Assembly (NCBI RefSeq): GCF_021462285.1
Contig: NZ_CP082787.1
Span: 248,001-312,000, forward strand
Direction of reading: 5' to 3'
Origin: Serratia entomophila
GTDB lineage: Bacteria; Pseudomonadota; Gammaproteobacteria; Enterobacterales; Enterobacteriaceae
DNA length: 64,000 bases
Shown here: positions 13,189 to 24,167 of the stretch, one piece after another
Numbering within the stretch: position 1 is the stretch's first letter
Layout: the number at the start of each line of letters is the position of its first letter
Notes under the pieces: generated by a model
What the model was told of the DNA's origin: nothing
Database searches by the model: none
The model's input: only the letters and a program-made list of their open reading frames with translations
Translations under genes and position numbers: made by a program

Positions 13189-14841
13189 TTAATGTGAACT
13201 GCCCTGCGAGATCCCCAACCCGGTTTGCGAGCGGACAAACTGGGAACGGAAGCGCTCGCGCTCCTGCTGCCCGGCCAGCGAACTGTCGGTAACCGAGAAC
13301 AGCCAGGTGCCGACAAAGGCCACGATCATCGAGAACAGCGCCGGATATTCATACGGGTAAATCGGTTTTTCATGGCCGAGGATCTGCACCCAGATGGTCG
13401 GGCCGAGGATCATCAGGATCACCGCGGTCAGCAGCCCCAGCCAGCCGCCGATCATCGCGCCGCGGGTGGTCAGGCGTGACCAGTACATCGACAGAATGAT
13501 AATCGGGAAGTTGCAGCTGGCGGCGATGGAGAACGCCAGTCCGACCATAAAGGCGATATTCTGTTTCTCGAACAAAATCCCCAGCGCAATCGCTACTATG
13601 CCCAGCAACACTACGGTGATCTTGGATACCCGCAGCTCGTCGCGTTCGGTCGCCTTGCCGCTTTTAATCACGCTGGCGTACAGATCGTGAGACACCGCAG
13701 AAGCACCGGCCAGCGTCAGGCCGGCCACCACCGCCAAAATGGTGGCGAAGGCGACCGCAGAAATAAAGCCGAGGAAGAAGTTGCCGCCGACCGCGTTGGC
13801 CAGATGCACCGCCGCCATATTGGTGCCGCCCAACAGCGCGCCGGTAGCGTCCTTGAACGCCGGATTGGCGCTCACCAGCAGAATGGCGCCGAAGCCGATA
13901 ATAAAGGTGAGAATATAGAAGTAACCGATAAAGCCGGTGGCGTAGAACACGCTCTTGCGCGCTTCCTTGGCGTCACTGACGGTAAAGAAGCGCATCAGAA
14001 TGTGCGGCAGACCGGCGGTGCCGAACATCAAGGCCAGGCCCAGCGAAAGCGCCGATATCGGGTCAGACACCAGCCCGCCGGGGCTCATGATGGCGATGCC
14101 CTTAGGATGCACCTTCACCGCTTCGGCGAACAGCGTGTTGAAATCGAAGTTGACCGACTTCATCACCATCAGCGCCATAAAGCTGGCACCGGCCAGCAGC
14201 AGCACCGCCTTGATGATCTGCACCCAGGTGGTGGCCAGCATGCCGCCGAACAGCACGTACAGCACCATCAGAATGCCGACCAGGATCACCGCCACGTGGT
14301 AGTTAAGGCCGAACAGCAGCTGGATGAGTTTGCCGGCGCCGACCATCTGTGCGATCAGGTACAGCGCCACCACCACCAGAGAACCACAGGCCGACAGGGT
14401 GCGGATCGGTTTCTGCTTCAGCCGGTAAGAGGCCACGTCGGCGAAGGTGTAGCGGCCAAGGTTGCGCAGGCGTTCGGCAATCAGGAACAGGATGATTGGC
14501 CAGCCGATCAGGAAGCCGATGGAGTAAATCAGGCCGTCATAGCCGGAGGTGTACACCAGAGCGGAAATGCCGAGGAAAGAGGCGGCGGACATAAAGTCGC
14601 CGGCGATCGCCAGCCCGTTCTGCAGGCCGGTGATGCGCCCGCCTGCAGTGTAATAATCCTGGCGCGAGCGGGTGCGTTTGGAGGCCCAATAGGTGATATA
14701 CAGGGTGGCGCCGACAAACAGCACGAACATCACGATCGCCTGCACGTTCAGCGGCTGGCGTTGCACCTCGCCGCCAATGGCGTCGGCGCAGGCCAGGCCC
14801 GGCAGCGTCAGCAGGGCGGCGGCGGAAAGTAAGCGCTTCAT
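13189..14841 (-). CDS. actP: cation/acetate symporter ActP
   Basis: A 550-aa sodium:solute symporter (SSS) family inner-membrane permease that takes up acetate and glycolate with a cation. It begins with a signal-like segment ([22 protein letters not shown]) followed by a long series of hydrophobic helices, and carries the SSS signature region [17 protein letters not shown] and [17 protein letters not shown]. Length and sequence match E. coli ActP (549 aa). Its ATG overlaps the yjcH stop by 4 bp, so it is the third gene of acs-yjcH-actP and would be co-expressed for scavenging extracellular acetate. Confidence 0.96.
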   Translation of the reverse strand: MKRLLSAAALLTLPGLACADAIGGEVQRQPLNVQAIVMFVLFVGATLYITYWASKRTRSRQDYYTAGGRITGLQNGLAIAGDFMSAASFLGISALVYTSGYDGLIYSIGFLIGWPIILFLIAERLRNLGRYTFADVASYRLKQKPIRTLSACGSLVVVALYLIAQMVGAGKLIQLLFGLNYHVAVILVGILMVLYVLFGGMLATTWVQIIKAVLLLAGASFMALMVMKSVNFDFNTLFAEAVKVHPKGIAIMSPGGLVSDPISALSLGLALMFGTAGLPHILMRFFTVSDAKEARKSVFYATGFIGYFYILTFIIGFGAILLVSANPAFKDATGALLGGTNMAAVHLANAVGGNFFLGFISAVAFATILAVVAGLTLAGASAVSHDLYASVIKSGKATERDELRVSKITVVLLGIVAIALGILFEKQNIAFMVGLAFSIAASCNFPIIILSMYWSRLTTRGAMIGGWLGLLTAVILMILGPTIWVQILGHEKPIYPYEYPALFSMIVAFVGTWLFSVTDSSLAGQQERERFRSQFVRSQTGLGISQGSSH

Positions 14842-15149
14842 TGTTTCACCTCACGCAGGATTTCCGCGGTCAGGCGATCGAATTCGCCGTTGGCGCGAAA
14901 CACGTAGATCCCGGTCAACACAAAAGAGATCACGATCAGGCCAACGCCAACCGGGATCCCCCGGGTAATGGTCGATCCCGCGGCGATCGGCGTGCCGAGC
15001 CATTGGGGATCGAAGGCGATCAGTAAAATAAAGCCAACGTACAGCGCCAGCGTAATCAGCGAGAGCAGCCAGGCGAAGCGGCCGCGTTTTCTCACCAGCT
15101 CCTTAAAGCGCGGGTTTTCTTCAATCCCTTGATAAATGGTGTCATTCAT
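14838..15149 (-). CDS. yjcH: DUF485 membrane protein YjcH
   Basis: A 103-aa protein with two membrane segments (about residues 27-50 and 64-88) and the family motif [16 protein letters not shown] at the N terminus. YjcH always lies between acs and actP in enterobacteria. A role assisting the ActP symporter is inferred from this linkage; no activity is known. It overlaps actP by 4 bp (ATGA). Confidence 0.93.
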   Translation of the reverse strand: MNDTIYQGIEENPRFKELVRKRGRFAWLLSLITLALYVGFILLIAFDPQWLGTPIAAGSTITRGIPVGVGLIVISFVLTGIYVFRANGEFDRLTAEILREVKQ

Positions 15150-15241
15150 CAGAGTGTCTCCAGTAGGTATTGATAGAGTACGCCGCGCAGTGGGCCGCTC
15201 GACGCGGAGTTATCCGGAGGAGCGGCCGGAGGCGGCGAAAA

Positions 15242-17200
15242 TTATGACGGCACTTTCATTGATTGTTTTTCTTCCAACAGCTTGTCGACTACGGCCGGAT
15301 CCGCCAGCGTTGAGGTATCCCCCAGGTTGCTGGTATCGCCGGCGGCAATTTTGCGCAGGATGCGACGCATGATCTTGCCGGAGCGCGTCTTGGGCAGGGA
15401 GTCCGTCCAGTGCAGCACGTCCGGCGTGGCGATCGGTCCTATCTCTTTGCGTACCCAGTTACGCACTTCGGCATAGAGCTCCGGCGTCGGTTCTTCGCCG
15501 TGGTTGAGGGTGATATAGGCGTAAATCGCCTGGCCTTTAATGTTATGCGGGATGCCGACCACCGCCGCCTCGGCGATTTTCGGGTGTGACACCAGAGCGG
15601 ACTCGATCTCGGCGGTGCCCAGCCGGTGGCCGGAAACGTTCAGCACGTCGTCGACGCGGCCGGTGATCCAGTAATAGCCGTCTTCGTCGCGGCGCGCGCC
15701 GTCGCCGCTGAAGTACATGCCCTTAAAGGTGGAGAAGTAGGTCTGTTCGAAACGATCGTGGTCGCCGAACAGGGTGCGCGCCTGGCCTGGCCAGGAGTCG
15801 ACGATCACCAGGTTGCCTTCGCAGGCGCCTTCCTGCGGGGTGCCGACGTTATCGACCAGCGCCGGCTGCACGCCGAAGAACGGCCGCGTGGCGGAGCCGG
15901 CTTTCAGCTCGGTGGCGCCCGGCAGCGGGGTAATCATAAAGCCGCCGGTTTCGGTCTGCCACCAGGTGTCGACGATCGGGCATTTGCCGTTGCCGATCTT
16001 GTTGTAGTACCACTCCCAGGCTTCCGGGTTGATCGGCTCGCCGACCGAGCCCATGATGCGCAGCGAATCGCGGCGGGTGCCTTCGATCGCCTTGTCGCCT
16101 TCGGCCATCAGGGCGCGAATGGCGGTTGGCGCGGTATACAGGATATTGACCTGATGCTTGTCGATCACCTGAGACAGGCGGTTAACGCCGGGGTAGTTAG
16201 GCACGCCTTCGAACATCAGGCTGATGGCGCCGCAGGCCAGCGGGCCGTACAGCAGATAGCTGTGGCCGGTCACCCAGCCCACGTCGGCGGTGCACCAGTA
16301 CACGTCGCCATCGTGGTAATCGAACACGTATTTGAAGGTCAGGGCAGCGTATACCAGATAGCCGCCGGTGGTGTGCAGCACGCCCTTGGGCTTGCCGGTC
16401 GAGCCGGAGGTATACAGGATAAACAGCGGGTCTTCCGCGTTCATTTCTTCTGGCGGGCAATCGGCGGAAACGCCGTTAGTCAGCTCATGCCACCACAGGT
16501 CTCGCCCTTCCTGCCAGTAGCCCGGCTTGCCGGTGCGCTGGAACACCACCACGTTGGCGACGCTGGTCACGCCGGGGTTCTTCAGCGCGTCGTCGACATT
16601 TTTCTTCAGCGGCACGGCGCGGCCGGCGCGCAGGCCTTCGTCGGCGGTGATCACCAGTTTGGCGTTGGAATCAATGATGCGGCCAGCAACCGCTTCCGGC
16701 GAGAAGCCGCCGAAGATCACCGAATGCACGGCGCCGATGCGCGCGCAGGCCAGCATGGCGACCGCCGCTTCCGGCACCATAGGCATATAGATAGCCACCA
16801 CGTCGCCTTTTTTGACGCCCAGCTTTTTCAGCACGTTGGCGAATTGGCAGACATCGTGGTGCAGCTGTTTATAGGTGACTTTCTTCGACTGGGCGGGATC
16901 GTCGCCTTCCCAGATAATGGCGGTTTGGTCGCCGCGTTCGGCCAGATGGCGGTCCAGGCAGTTGGCCGCCAGGTTGAGGGTGCCGTCTTCGAACCAGCGA
17001 ATGCTGACGTGGCCCGGGTCGAAAGAGGTATTCTTTACTTTGCTATAAGGTTTGATCCAGTTCAGGATTTTGCCATGCTCCCCCCAGAACGCCTCCGGGT
17101 CTTGCACAGACTGTTGATAATATTGCTGGTATTGTTCCGGATTAATCAGGGCGTGTTCTGCAATTGCAGAAGGAATAGCGTGTTTATGCAGTTGGCTCAT
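15242..17200 (-). CDS. acs: acetyl-CoA synthetase
   Basis: Acs activates acetate to acetyl-CoA through an acetyl-AMP intermediate. The 652-aa product has exactly the E. coli length. AMP-forming motifs are complete: [15 protein letters not shown] (P-loop-like), [38 protein letters not shown] (hinge) and [14 protein letters not shown], whose Lys is the residue acetylated by Pat in relatives. It leads the leftward acs-yjcH-actP operon and diverges from gltP over an 890-bp region with CRP-like sites, fitting the known cAMP-CRP control of acs. Confidence 0.98.
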   Translation of the reverse strand: MSQLHKHAIPSAIAEHALINPEQYQQYYQQSVQDPEAFWGEHGKILNWIKPYSKVKNTSFDPGHVSIRWFEDGTLNLAANCLDRHLAERGDQTAIIWEGDDPAQSKKVTYKQLHHDVCQFANVLKKLGVKKGDVVAIYMPMVPEAAVAMLACARIGAVHSVIFGGFSPEAVAGRIIDSNAKLVITADEGLRAGRAVPLKKNVDDALKNPGVTSVANVVVFQRTGKPGYWQEGRDLWWHELTNGVSADCPPEEMNAEDPLFILYTSGSTGKPKGVLHTTGGYLVYAALTFKYVFDYHDGDVYWCTADVGWVTGHSYLLYGPLACGAISLMFEGVPNYPGVNRLSQVIDKHQVNILYTAPTAIRALMAEGDKAIEGTRRDSLRIMGSVGEPINPEAWEWYYNKIGNGKCPIVDTWWQTETGGFMITPLPGATELKAGSATRPFFGVQPALVDNVGTPQEGACEGNLVIVDSWPGQARTLFGDHDRFEQTYFSTFKGMYFSGDGARRDEDGYYWITGRVDDVLNVSGHRLGTAEIESALVSHPKIAEAAVVGIPHNIKGQAIYAYITLNHGEEPTPELYAEVRNWVRKEIGPIATPDVLHWTDSLPKTRSGKIMRRILRKIAAGDTSNLGDTSTLADPAVVDKLLEEKQSMKVPS

Positions 17201-17812
17201 AGCTTTTCTCCTTTAAGTTGTTAATAGTATGTCAACTGAAGGTTAAGTATAGTTTGCTATGATTCTTTGTTTCTTTTTTGCGCGGCAGATCACGCAACGA
17301 AGATATTGATTTGTAATAGTTCTGTCGTATTTGCAGCAGGTATCTATCTGCTTGGCGGAGAAAAACCGTCAAATAGGCGTTTTTTGTCAAAAAGCGCTAT
17401 CTAAATAACGAAAAAGAATAACTAACCTGCCAATTATGACGCCGGTTTTAAATAATCATCTGCGTATTCATCATGATTAAAACATTTTTTCCTATTTCTC
17501 ATTATTAATATTCGATGTCGTTATTAATAGGTGTGAAAATCTGACTGAATGACCTTAATAATTGAGTGACAAATTCCCGCTGGCAGCTTCGGCGGTTTAG
17601 ATAGGATTGCACGAGTGGGCAACCCCGCTGTTCAATTTTTACGCTTTATTAAAAAGCATCTTTATTCTTGATCTGAAATGTCACTCGGCGTATTCTCATT
17701 TTCAAAACCTTTCAGTAACAAAATATAAACAAATCACGCAGACTAAATATGCAAAATGGGCGATAAACGACGCATTTTAATCGCGTTCAAAAAATCATCA
17801 CCAGGGCAATTA

Positions 17813-17828
17813 TGTGATTCATTTCACG
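17813..17828. promoter_or_regulatory. CRP-binding site candidate
   Basis: TGTGATTCATTTCACG fits the TGTGA-N6-TCACA consensus with a single mismatch. It is 263 bp before the gltP start and about 610 bp from the acs start. Confidence 0.7.
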
Positions 17829-17892
17829 TAAAATTATTCTTTTAATAACAGTAAATTATGTTATCTGATATTAAAACGTAAAAATTTTGTGA

Positions 17893-17908
17893 TGTGATTC
17901 AACGCACA
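17893..17908. promoter_or_regulatory. weaker CRP-like site
   Basis: TGTGATTCAACGCACA matches TGTGA-N6-TCACA with one mismatch in the second half-site and lies 80 bp from the better site, on the same face of the helix to a first approximation. Confidence 0.5.
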
Positions 17909-18090
17909 AGCCTGACAAATCAAGGCTTGCAGACCAGCCCGTGCAGATGGTACTGATTTATACTGCGTCGCACCAAGGGCAGGTGAACGCGTCCACTGAA
18001 TTAACATAAGCCTGTATCAAATGATTAAGTATTCTCTTCGTTGTGTTGCGGTTAAATGCGGCGAAAAGAGTCTTTGAGGACTTTTTGGGT

Positions 18091-19407
18091 ATGAAAAGTG
18101 TAAAAATTAGCCTTGCTTGGCAAATTCTGATCGCGCTGGTGCTGGGTATTATTGTAGGTGCGGTATTACATAATCAGACAGAGTCACGCGAGTGGCTGGT
18201 CAGCAATATTTTGAGCCCGGCGGGCGATATCTTTATTCGCCTGATTAAGATGATTGTGGTGCCGATTGTTATTGCCACCCTGGTGGTCGGTATTGCCGGG
18301 GTCGGGGATGCGAAGAAGTTAGGCCGCCTCGGATTGAAAACCATTATTTATTTCGAAGTGATCACCACGATCGCCATAGTGGTGGGGCTGACGCTGGCTA
18401 ATGTTTTTCAACCCGGTCACGGCATCGATATGTCAACGCTGACCGCGGTGGATATCTCGCAGTACGAGAAAACCACCGAGCAGGTACAAAGCGGTTCGCA
18501 CAGTCTGGTGGCGACCATCCTGTCGTTGATCCCCTCGAACATCTTTTCGTCGATGGCCAAGGGCGACATGCTGCCAATCATTTTCTTCTCGGTGCTGTTT
18601 GGCCTTGGGCTGTCCTCGCTGCCAAAGGAAACCAAAGAGCCGCTGCTGAAGGTGTTTAAAGCCGTTGCAGAGAGCATGTTCAAAGTGACCCACATGATCA
18701 TGCGCTATGCGCCAATCGGGGTATTTGGCCTGATCTCGGTGACGGTGGCGAACTTTGGTTTCGCCTCGCTGCTGCCGTTGGCCAAGTTGGTGGTGCTGGT
18801 GTATTTTGCTATCGCCTTTTTTGCCCTGGTGGTGTTGGGCGCGGTCGCACGCGCCTGCAATCTGCGCATCTGGACGCTGATCCGCATCCTTAAGGATGAG
18901 CTGATCCTGGCGTATTCCACCGCCAGCTCAGAGACGGTGCTGCCGCGCATCATCGAAAAGATGGAGGCCTACGGCGCGCCCAAGTCGATCACCAGCTTTG
19001 TGGTGCCAACCGGCTATTCCTTCAACCTGGACGGTTCGACCCTGTACCAGAGCATCGCCGCCATCTTCATTGCGCAGCTGTACGGTATTGAGCTTTCGCT
19101 GGGCCAGCAAATCATCCTGGTATTAACCCTGATGGTGACCTCGAAAGGGATCGCAGGCGTGCCCGGCGTGTCTTTTGTGGTGCTGTTGGCTACGCTGGGC
19201 AGCGTCGGCATTCCGCTGGAAGGTCTGGCGTTTATCGCCGGCGTCGACCGTATCCTCGATATGGCGCGTACCGCGTTGAACGTGGTGGGCAACGCGCTGG
19301 CGGTGTTGGTGATCGCCAAATGGGAACACCAGTTCGATCGCAAGAAAGCGCTGGCGTACGAGCAGGAATTCCTCTCGCAGAAAGTCAAACCGGCTAATCA
19401 GTCGTAA
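18091..19407 (+). CDS. gltP: glutamate/aspartate:proton symporter GltP
   Basis: A 438-aa inner-membrane dicarboxylate/amino acid:cation symporter (DAACS) family protein. Starting at MKSVKISLAWQILIALVLG it aligns along its length with E. coli GltP. Conserved features include SPAGDIFIRLIKMIVVPIV, the serine-rich re-entrant loop AYSTASSETVLPRIIEKME, PTGYSFNLDGSTLYQSIA and AGVPGVSFVVLLATL. An upstream in-frame ATG at 18043 would add 16 residues without family similarity; ATG 18091 gives the normal N terminus. Confidence 0.96.
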   Translation: MKSVKISLAWQILIALVLGIIVGAVLHNQTESREWLVSNILSPAGDIFIRLIKMIVVPIVIATLVVGIAGVGDAKKLGRLGLKTIIYFEVITTIAIVVGLTLANVFQPGHGIDMSTLTAVDISQYEKTTEQVQSGSHSLVATILSLIPSNIFSSMAKGDMLPIIFFSVLFGLGLSSLPKETKEPLLKVFKAVAESMFKVTHMIMRYAPIGVFGLISVTVANFGFASLLPLAKLVVLVYFAIAFFALVVLGAVARACNLRIWTLIRILKDELILAYSTASSETVLPRIIEKMEAYGAPKSITSFVVPTGYSFNLDGSTLYQSIAAIFIAQLYGIELSLGQQIILVLTLMVTSKGIAGVPGVSFVVLLATLGSVGIPLEGLAFIAGVDRILDMARTALNVVGNALAVLVIAKWEHQFDRKKALAYEQEFLSQKVKPANQS

Positions 19408-19426
19408 CCTGGCCGTACCTCCTATA

Positions 19427-19460
19427 AAACGCTCCTGGCCTCGCGGTTGGGGGCGTTTTG
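19427..19460 (+). terminator. gltP terminator
   Basis: AAAACGCTCC (19427-19436) pairs with GGGGCGTTTT (one G-T), 20 bp after the gltP stop. The T-rich 3' arm acts as the tail. Confidence 0.75.
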
Positions 19461-19530
19461 CTGTCTGCGTTTCCCCATCTACTTGCATCCCTGCTTAACT
19501 GAATCTAAAGTGTTACCGAATTAATAAAAA

Positions 19531-19551
19531 TGATAATAAATGTTATTATCA
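19531..19551. promoter_or_regulatory. Fur box upstream of vibH-like gene
   Basis: A near-perfect palindrome: TGATAAT at 19531 and ATTATCA ending at 19551. Its inner 19 bases match the GATAATGATAATCATTATC consensus at 14 positions. It lies about 100 bp before the condensation-protein gene. Confidence 0.85.
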
Positions 19552-19653
19552 TTTTCATTTCTTTATGTATGGACACATTAAAAAGCATTCGAGACGGGCC
19601 TTTCTTTGCTCCGTACCCGGTGCTTTTATTCAGGCTTATCAAAGGTAGGTAAC

Positions 19654-20985
19654 ATGTTGGAAACCGCTTTGGCCTCTGAATGGCTGCCGTTGGCGCCAGC
19701 GCAGTTCGACTTCTGGGAAGAATTTACCTTACACCCTGACCAGCCCTTCTCCACCGTGGCGCATTGCACTGAGCTGCACGGCGTGGTGAACGAGGCGGCG
19801 CTGGGCCGGGCTATCGCCCTGACTGTCGCCGAGACGCAGGCGTTCGCCCTGCGTTTTAACCATCGGCCGCCACGGCTGCGGTATGAGCCGCAGCGTGCGC
19901 CGCGGCTACAGCATCGCGATCTGCAACAGCAGGCCGATCCCTATCAGGCCGCTCAGCAGCAGATGCAGGCGGACGTCTCGCAGCCGCTGGATCTGCACCG
20001 CCAGCCGATAGCCGCGGTATGGCTGCTCAAATTGGGGCCGGCGCATTTCATCTGGTATTTGCGCGCACACCACATCATCGTCGACGGTTTCGGTATGGCG
20101 CTGATAGAGCATCGCTGCGCCACCCTGTATGCCCACTTTATCGGGCAGGGCAGCGCCGGGCAGCCGTTGGGCTCTTTTCTCGCCTTTCATCACCAGGAAT
20201 TGGCCTATGCCGCCTCGGAACGCGCCGAACGGGATCGCCATTTCTGGCGGGAATATTTGGCGCAGGGGCAGCCGCTGCCGAGCGTGCGCAAGGGTGGCAA
20301 GGAATACGGGTTAAAATGCCTGGGCACCAGCCTGTTGTTGCCTGAGGCAATCTCACGGCGGTTGCTGGAGCTTTCAGAGCGCAGCGGCATCGGCTGGCCC
20401 GATTTGCTGTTGGCGCTGTCCGCCGCCTGGTTGCATCAGGCGATGCCGCAGCAGATGAAGGTGAAAGATACGTTGCCGATGTGGATGCCGGCGATGAATC
20501 GCCGCGGCCAGGCCGCCGCCAACGTGCCGTCGTTGGCGGTCAATACGCTGCCGCTCTTGGTTACGCTGGCGCCGGGAGAGACCCTGGGGCGCTTTCTGCC
20601 GGGTTTGGCGCAGACGCTGCGCAAGCTGCGCGGCCATGCCGGTTACCGCCTGCGCCAGCTCGCCGCCGATCGGGGCGTTGGCCCGGATTCACGCTTCTTC
20701 ATCTCGCCGTTTATCAACGTCCAGCCCTTCGATCCGCCCAGTTTTGCCGGATGCGCCAGTACGCGCCGGGTATTGGCCGGCGGCTCCGGCGACGGCTTCA
20801 ACCTGACCTACCGCGGGCGCACCGACGCCAGCGATCTGCATCTGGATATCGATATCTTTGTGCAGCAGTTCCCGGCGGCGGGAGCGGCGGAATACGGCGT
20901 AGCTTTGCAAGGTTTTCTGTTGCGCGCGCTGCAGCCCGGCGGGTTGGATGTGCCGTTGGATGCGCTGGCTGCGGTTTCAGCCTGA
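19654..20985 (+). CDS. free-standing NRPS condensation protein, VibH-like
   Basis: The 443-aa protein is a single condensation (C) domain with no adenylation or carrier domain. The catalytic motif HHIIVDG is at residues 139-145 with the general-base His intact. VibH of vibriobactin synthesis has the same architecture and size; it joins carrier-bound 2,3-dihydroxybenzoate to a free diamine. By analogy this protein would transfer DHB from the EntB carrier domain to a diamine such as diaminopropane in serratiochelin-type synthesis. Substrate is inferred. The start at 19654 is preceded by AAAGGTAGGT; a start at 19606 is in frame but lacks family similarity. A Fur box lies upstream, and the gene converges with the Cy-A gene. 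Confidence 0.88.
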   Translation: MLETALASEWLPLAPAQFDFWEEFTLHPDQPFSTVAHCTELHGVVNEAALGRAIALTVAETQAFALRFNHRPPRLRYEPQRAPRLQHRDLQQQADPYQAAQQQMQADVSQPLDLHRQPIAAVWLLKLGPAHFIWYLRAHHIIVDGFGMALIEHRCATLYAHFIGQGSAGQPLGSFLAFHHQELAYAASERAERDRHFWREYLAQGQPLPSVRKGGKEYGLKCLGTSLLLPEAISRRLLELSERSGIGWPDLLLALSAAWLHQAMPQQMKVKDTLPMWMPAMNRRGQAAANVPSLAVNTLPLLVTLAPGETLGRFLPGLAQTLRKLRGHAGYRLRQLAADRGVGPDSRFFISPFINVQPFDPPSFAGCASTRRVLAGGSGDGFNLTYRGRTDASDLHLDIDIFVQQFPAAGAAEYGVALQGFLLRALQPGGLDVPLDALAAVSA

Positions 20986-20991
20986 AGAAAG

Positions 20992-21013
20992 CGGGCAGGA
21001 CGATCCCTGCCCG
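20992..21013. terminator. hairpin between convergent NRPS genes
   Basis: CGGGCAGG (20992-20999) pairs with CCTGCCCG (21006-21013) in the 44-bp gap between the VibH-like gene and the Cy-A gene. There is no T tract. Confidence 0.4.
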
Positions 21014-21029
21014 GGTGAGTGAGTGCCGG

Positions 21030-24000
21030 TCAGCTTGCCAGCAGCGCCGCCACTTCGCGCGCATTTTTGCACGGCAGCAGCGCGGTGGTGGCCAGCCGGG
21101 TGCCGAAGGCGTCGTTCAGGCGGGCCGCTACCTCTTTGATGTGCGGCAGCTTCAACCCCATCGCCATAAAGGCGGTTTCTTCCCCCCATTCCGGCTGCGG
21201 CGCCACGCCGATTGCCTGCCAGTAAATTTTCAGGATCTCGGCGCTGCGCGCCTTCGGCGCACCGGGCGGCGGCGCCGCGCAGGCATTGAGCGCCGGCGCG
21301 GCATGCTGGCTCACCAGCAGGGCGCGAATACGGTGGCGATCCGTTTTACCGTTGGCGGACAGCGGCAGCGCATTGGCGTGAATAAAGCGCGTCGGAATGT
21401 GCGTGCAGGGCAGGTAGCCGGTAGAGAAGGCGCGAATATCCGACGGCGCCAAGGGTTTGCCGTCATGCGTCAGATACATCGCGCCCAGGGTCGCCTCGGC
21501 GTTTTCACCGCTGGGGTAATCCACCACCACCATATCGAGAATGGCCTCATGGCCGCGCAGCACGTCTTCGATCTCGGGCAAAGAAACCCGCACGCCGCGA
21601 ATTTTCACATAGCCGTTTACCCGGGTCGCGAACATGATGTCGCCGTTCGGTCGATAATAACCCTGGTCGCCGGTGCGGAAGGCGCGCAGCGGCCGCCCGT
21701 CGGCATCCGCCAGGGTGACAAAGTCGTGTTGCTTCAGCTCCCCCCGTTCCAGATAACCCAGCGCCAGATTGACCCCCGCCGTGTGGATACGGCCCACCAC
21801 GCCGGCTGGGCAGTGAATGCCGTCGTCGTGGCAGATGAAATACTGGTTGGCCGGCAGCGGGCGGCCGTAAGGTACGGTGCCGGTATCCTGCGCTGCTATC
21901 GGGTGCCAAATGCTCCAGATGGTGGTTTCGGTCGGCCCGCCGAGCGAGAACAGGGTGATATCCGGGCCCAGGGTGCGCAATGCGTGCACCGTCGCCGGCT
22001 TGATGTAATCGCCGCCCTGCGCCACCAGGCGCAGTGAGCGCAGGCCGTCCGCCGCTTTGCAGCTGAGCAGCATTTCCAGGATGGCGGGTACCGAACACCA
22101 CAGCGTAACCCGATGCTGTTCAACCAGCTGGTTCCAACTGATGGCGTCTTTTTCCTGATGCGGCGCCGGCAGCACCAGGGTTGCGCCGGCGCTCAGCGAA
22201 CCGAATAGGTCGAACATCGACATGTCATGGTGCAGCGGCGTCACCGAGATAAAGACGTCATCGGCGGTCACCGCCCAGCGCTGCAGAGTTTGGCTGAGCA
22301 CGTTGGCGGTGGCGCGGTTGTTGAGCACCACGCATTTGGGCTTGCCGGTGGTGCCGGAGGTATACAGGTAATAGCCGGCGGCGGCGCTGGCGCTGCGCTC
22401 GGTGAGCGTTTGGCTGTCCGGCAGCGCAGGCGCGCTATTGGCGGGAGCCAGCAACGCCGCTGGCGTGACGCCCCGCGGCGTATCCAGCTCCCCCTGATGC
22501 ACCACCAGATCCGGCTGGCAGTTATCCAGCAGATAAGCGGTGCGCTCGGGGGGAGAATTGATGTCGATCGGCACCCAGATAATGCCCGACAGCGCACAGG
22601 CGAGGCTGAACATCACATGTTCCGGGCTGCGCGGCAAATACAGCGCCACTACGCTGCCGGGCTGCAGGCCACGCTGTTGCAGATTGGCCATCAGCGTGGC
22701 GACCCGTTGCCCCAGTTCGCCATAGCTCAGCCGCCGTTCGCCGCAGATCAGCGCCGTCTGCGGCGGCCGTGCGCCAAACAGCCGTTCGGCCAGGATCGCC
22801 AGATAAGGGTAGGGGGCTGCGTCGGCCTCGCAGCCGTTGTGGCGGTAATGCGCAAGGTCGATAAAGCGCGCCGGCGCGATTTCCAGCTCCCCGTTCTGAC
22901 AGGCCAGCAACACGTGCCGTTGCAGCGCGGCCAGCACCGCCTGCACCTGTTCGCCATTCAGCGCCTGTTCGGCGTAGTCCACGCACAGCAGCAGGTTTTT
23001 TTCGCTGTCCATCGTCAGACGAATATCGATAGCCACCTGCGGCGTTTGCGTCAGCCCGTCATGGTAGCGCACCGGCGCGTCGGCCGGCAGCGTCTCCCAA
23101 CTCAGGCAGTTGGTGAGGATCACCGGCAGCGCAGGGCCGCCCTGGCTATGGCTCAGCAGTTGCCGCGCCAGATCCACGCCGGAAAAAGCCAGATGATCGA
23201 GCGCGCCGAGTACGTCATCCTGCAGCGTCTGAGCGCGGTGAATAAAGTTTTCTCCGTGGCGGGAGTAGCGAACGGCGACAAAGCTGGACGCATTGCCTAA
23301 TTCCCCTGCGGTGCTGGGGAAGGCGACCGGCACGCCAATGCACAGTTCGCCGTCGCTGGTCCAGTGCGCCAGCGTATCGAGGATCAGCGCCGAAAGCGTG
23401 CTGTTGCGCAGCAGCGCATGGGCGGAACCCAGGCGGCCGAGCTGTTTCAGCGTTTCGCGCGGCAGCGTCAGGCTGGCCCGGCGATAGCCGGAGGCCTTCA
23501 GATTGGCGAGCGGGCTGAGCCAGGGCAGCGCCGACGGCGTGGTGACGTCTTGCAGCTTGCGTTGCCAATAGGCGGCGTCCGCCTGGCGTTGCGCCGTCGT
23601 CGTCGCCGGCGCCGGGCCGCTGGGGGCTATCGGAGCCAGGGGCTGTCGATCGAACAGGCGGGCGATCACCGTGGAAATGCCCTGGCCGTCGAGGATCAGC
23701 GCGTCGAAGCTGGTGAAGATCAGGCAGTCGTACGGCGATCCCGGCGGATCCTGCGTTTCGTTCAGTTGAACGATGGCGATGCGCCACAGCGGCTGCGCGG
23801 GATCGTGGCGCTGGTGGGAATAGCCTGTGCGCAGCTGGGTTACCTGCCGTTGCGCCGCCTCGTGGCTAAGCGAACGCAGATCGTGTCGATCCAGATTCAG
23901 GCTGGCCTCCGGACGCACGCGCTGCGTGAGGCGCAGGGGATCGATGCAGGTGCGCAGGGCGGCGTAATGGCATACCAGTTCTTTTAGCCGCGCTTCCAGC

Positions 24001-24125
24001 TGCGGCAGATCCAGCTGGTGACCACGGTATTCGCGAAAATCGTGCATCGCCACGCCGCCAAGCGGCCAGCGATCGCTGCGGCCCAGAAGATACGCCTGCT
24101 GCAGCGGTGTTAATGGTGTCTCCAT
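21030..24125 (-). CDS. NRPS heterocyclization-adenylation protein (Cy-A, degenerate carrier tail)
   Basis: The 1031-aa protein has a cyclization domain (about residues 1-430) with the signature DALILD (141-146, DxxxxD). An adenylation domain (about 440-940) carries TSGTTGKPK (589-597), SLGGPTETTIWSIW (727-740), RTGDQGYYRPNGDI and LSANGKTDR with catalytic Lys927. It corresponds to the Cy2-A part of VibF, which activates Thr and helps form the oxazoline. The last 70 residues resemble a carrier domain, but at the GG(D/H)SL site read MGLKLPHI, so the phosphopantetheine Ser is missing. It lies 42 bp downstream of the other Cy gene on the same strand. Thr specificity is inferred from the family, not from the A-domain code. 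Confidence 0.88.
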   Translation of the reverse strand: METPLTPLQQAYLLGRSDRWPLGGVAMHDFREYRGHQLDLPQLEARLKELVCHYAALRTCIDPLRLTQRVRPEASLNLDRHDLRSLSHEAAQRQVTQLRTGYSHQRHDPAQPLWRIAIVQLNETQDPPGSPYDCLIFTSFDALILDGQGISTVIARLFDRQPLAPIAPSGPAPATTTAQRQADAAYWQRKLQDVTTPSALPWLSPLANLKASGYRRASLTLPRETLKQLGRLGSAHALLRNSTLSALILDTLAHWTSDGELCIGVPVAFPSTAGELGNASSFVAVRYSRHGENFIHRAQTLQDDVLGALDHLAFSGVDLARQLLSHSQGGPALPVILTNCLSWETLPADAPVRYHDGLTQTPQVAIDIRLTMDSEKNLLLCVDYAEQALNGEQVQAVLAALQRHVLLACQNGELEIAPARFIDLAHYRHNGCEADAAPYPYLAILAERLFGARPPQTALICGERRLSYGELGQRVATLMANLQQRGLQPGSVVALYLPRSPEHVMFSLACALSGIIWVPIDINSPPERTAYLLDNCQPDLVVHQGELDTPRGVTPAALLAPANSAPALPDSQTLTERSASAAAGYYLYTSGTTGKPKCVVLNNRATANVLSQTLQRWAVTADDVFISVTPLHHDMSMFDLFGSLSAGATLVLPAPHQEKDAISWNQLVEQHRVTLWCSVPAILEMLLSCKAADGLRSLRLVAQGGDYIKPATVHALRTLGPDITLFSLGGPTETTIWSIWHPIAAQDTGTVPYGRPLPANQYFICHDDGIHCPAGVVGRIHTAGVNLALGYLERGELKQHDFVTLADADGRPLRAFRTGDQGYYRPNGDIMFATRVNGYVKIRGVRVSLPEIEDVLRGHEAILDMVVVDYPSGENAEATLGAMYLTHDGKPLAPSDIRAFSTGYLPCTHIPTRFIHANALPLSANGKTDRHRIRALLVSQHAAPALNACAAPPPGAPKARSAEILKIYWQAIGVAPQPEWGEETAFMAMGLKLPHIKEVAARLNDAFGTRLATTALLPCKNAREVAALLAS

Positions 24126-24167
24126 GGTACTTCCCTATAGTCGCTAACCGATAAAAGTGAGTCGGCG

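Larger units (their letters stand above)
17201..18090. promoter_or_regulatory. acs-gltP divergent regulatory region
   Basis: This 890-bp AT-rich gap has no convincing gene in either direction. It must hold the promoters of acs (leftward) and gltP (rightward). Besides the CRP-like sites listed separately, it contains many A/T runs that could bind nucleoid proteins such as IHF or Fis, which are known to control acs in E. coli. No individual site for these was assigned. Confidence 0.6.

Noticed and set aside
13687..14832. 381-codon forward reading frame antisense to actP
   Set aside because: Extremely polar Gln/His-rich translation and complete overlap with a membrane transporter gene on the other strand.
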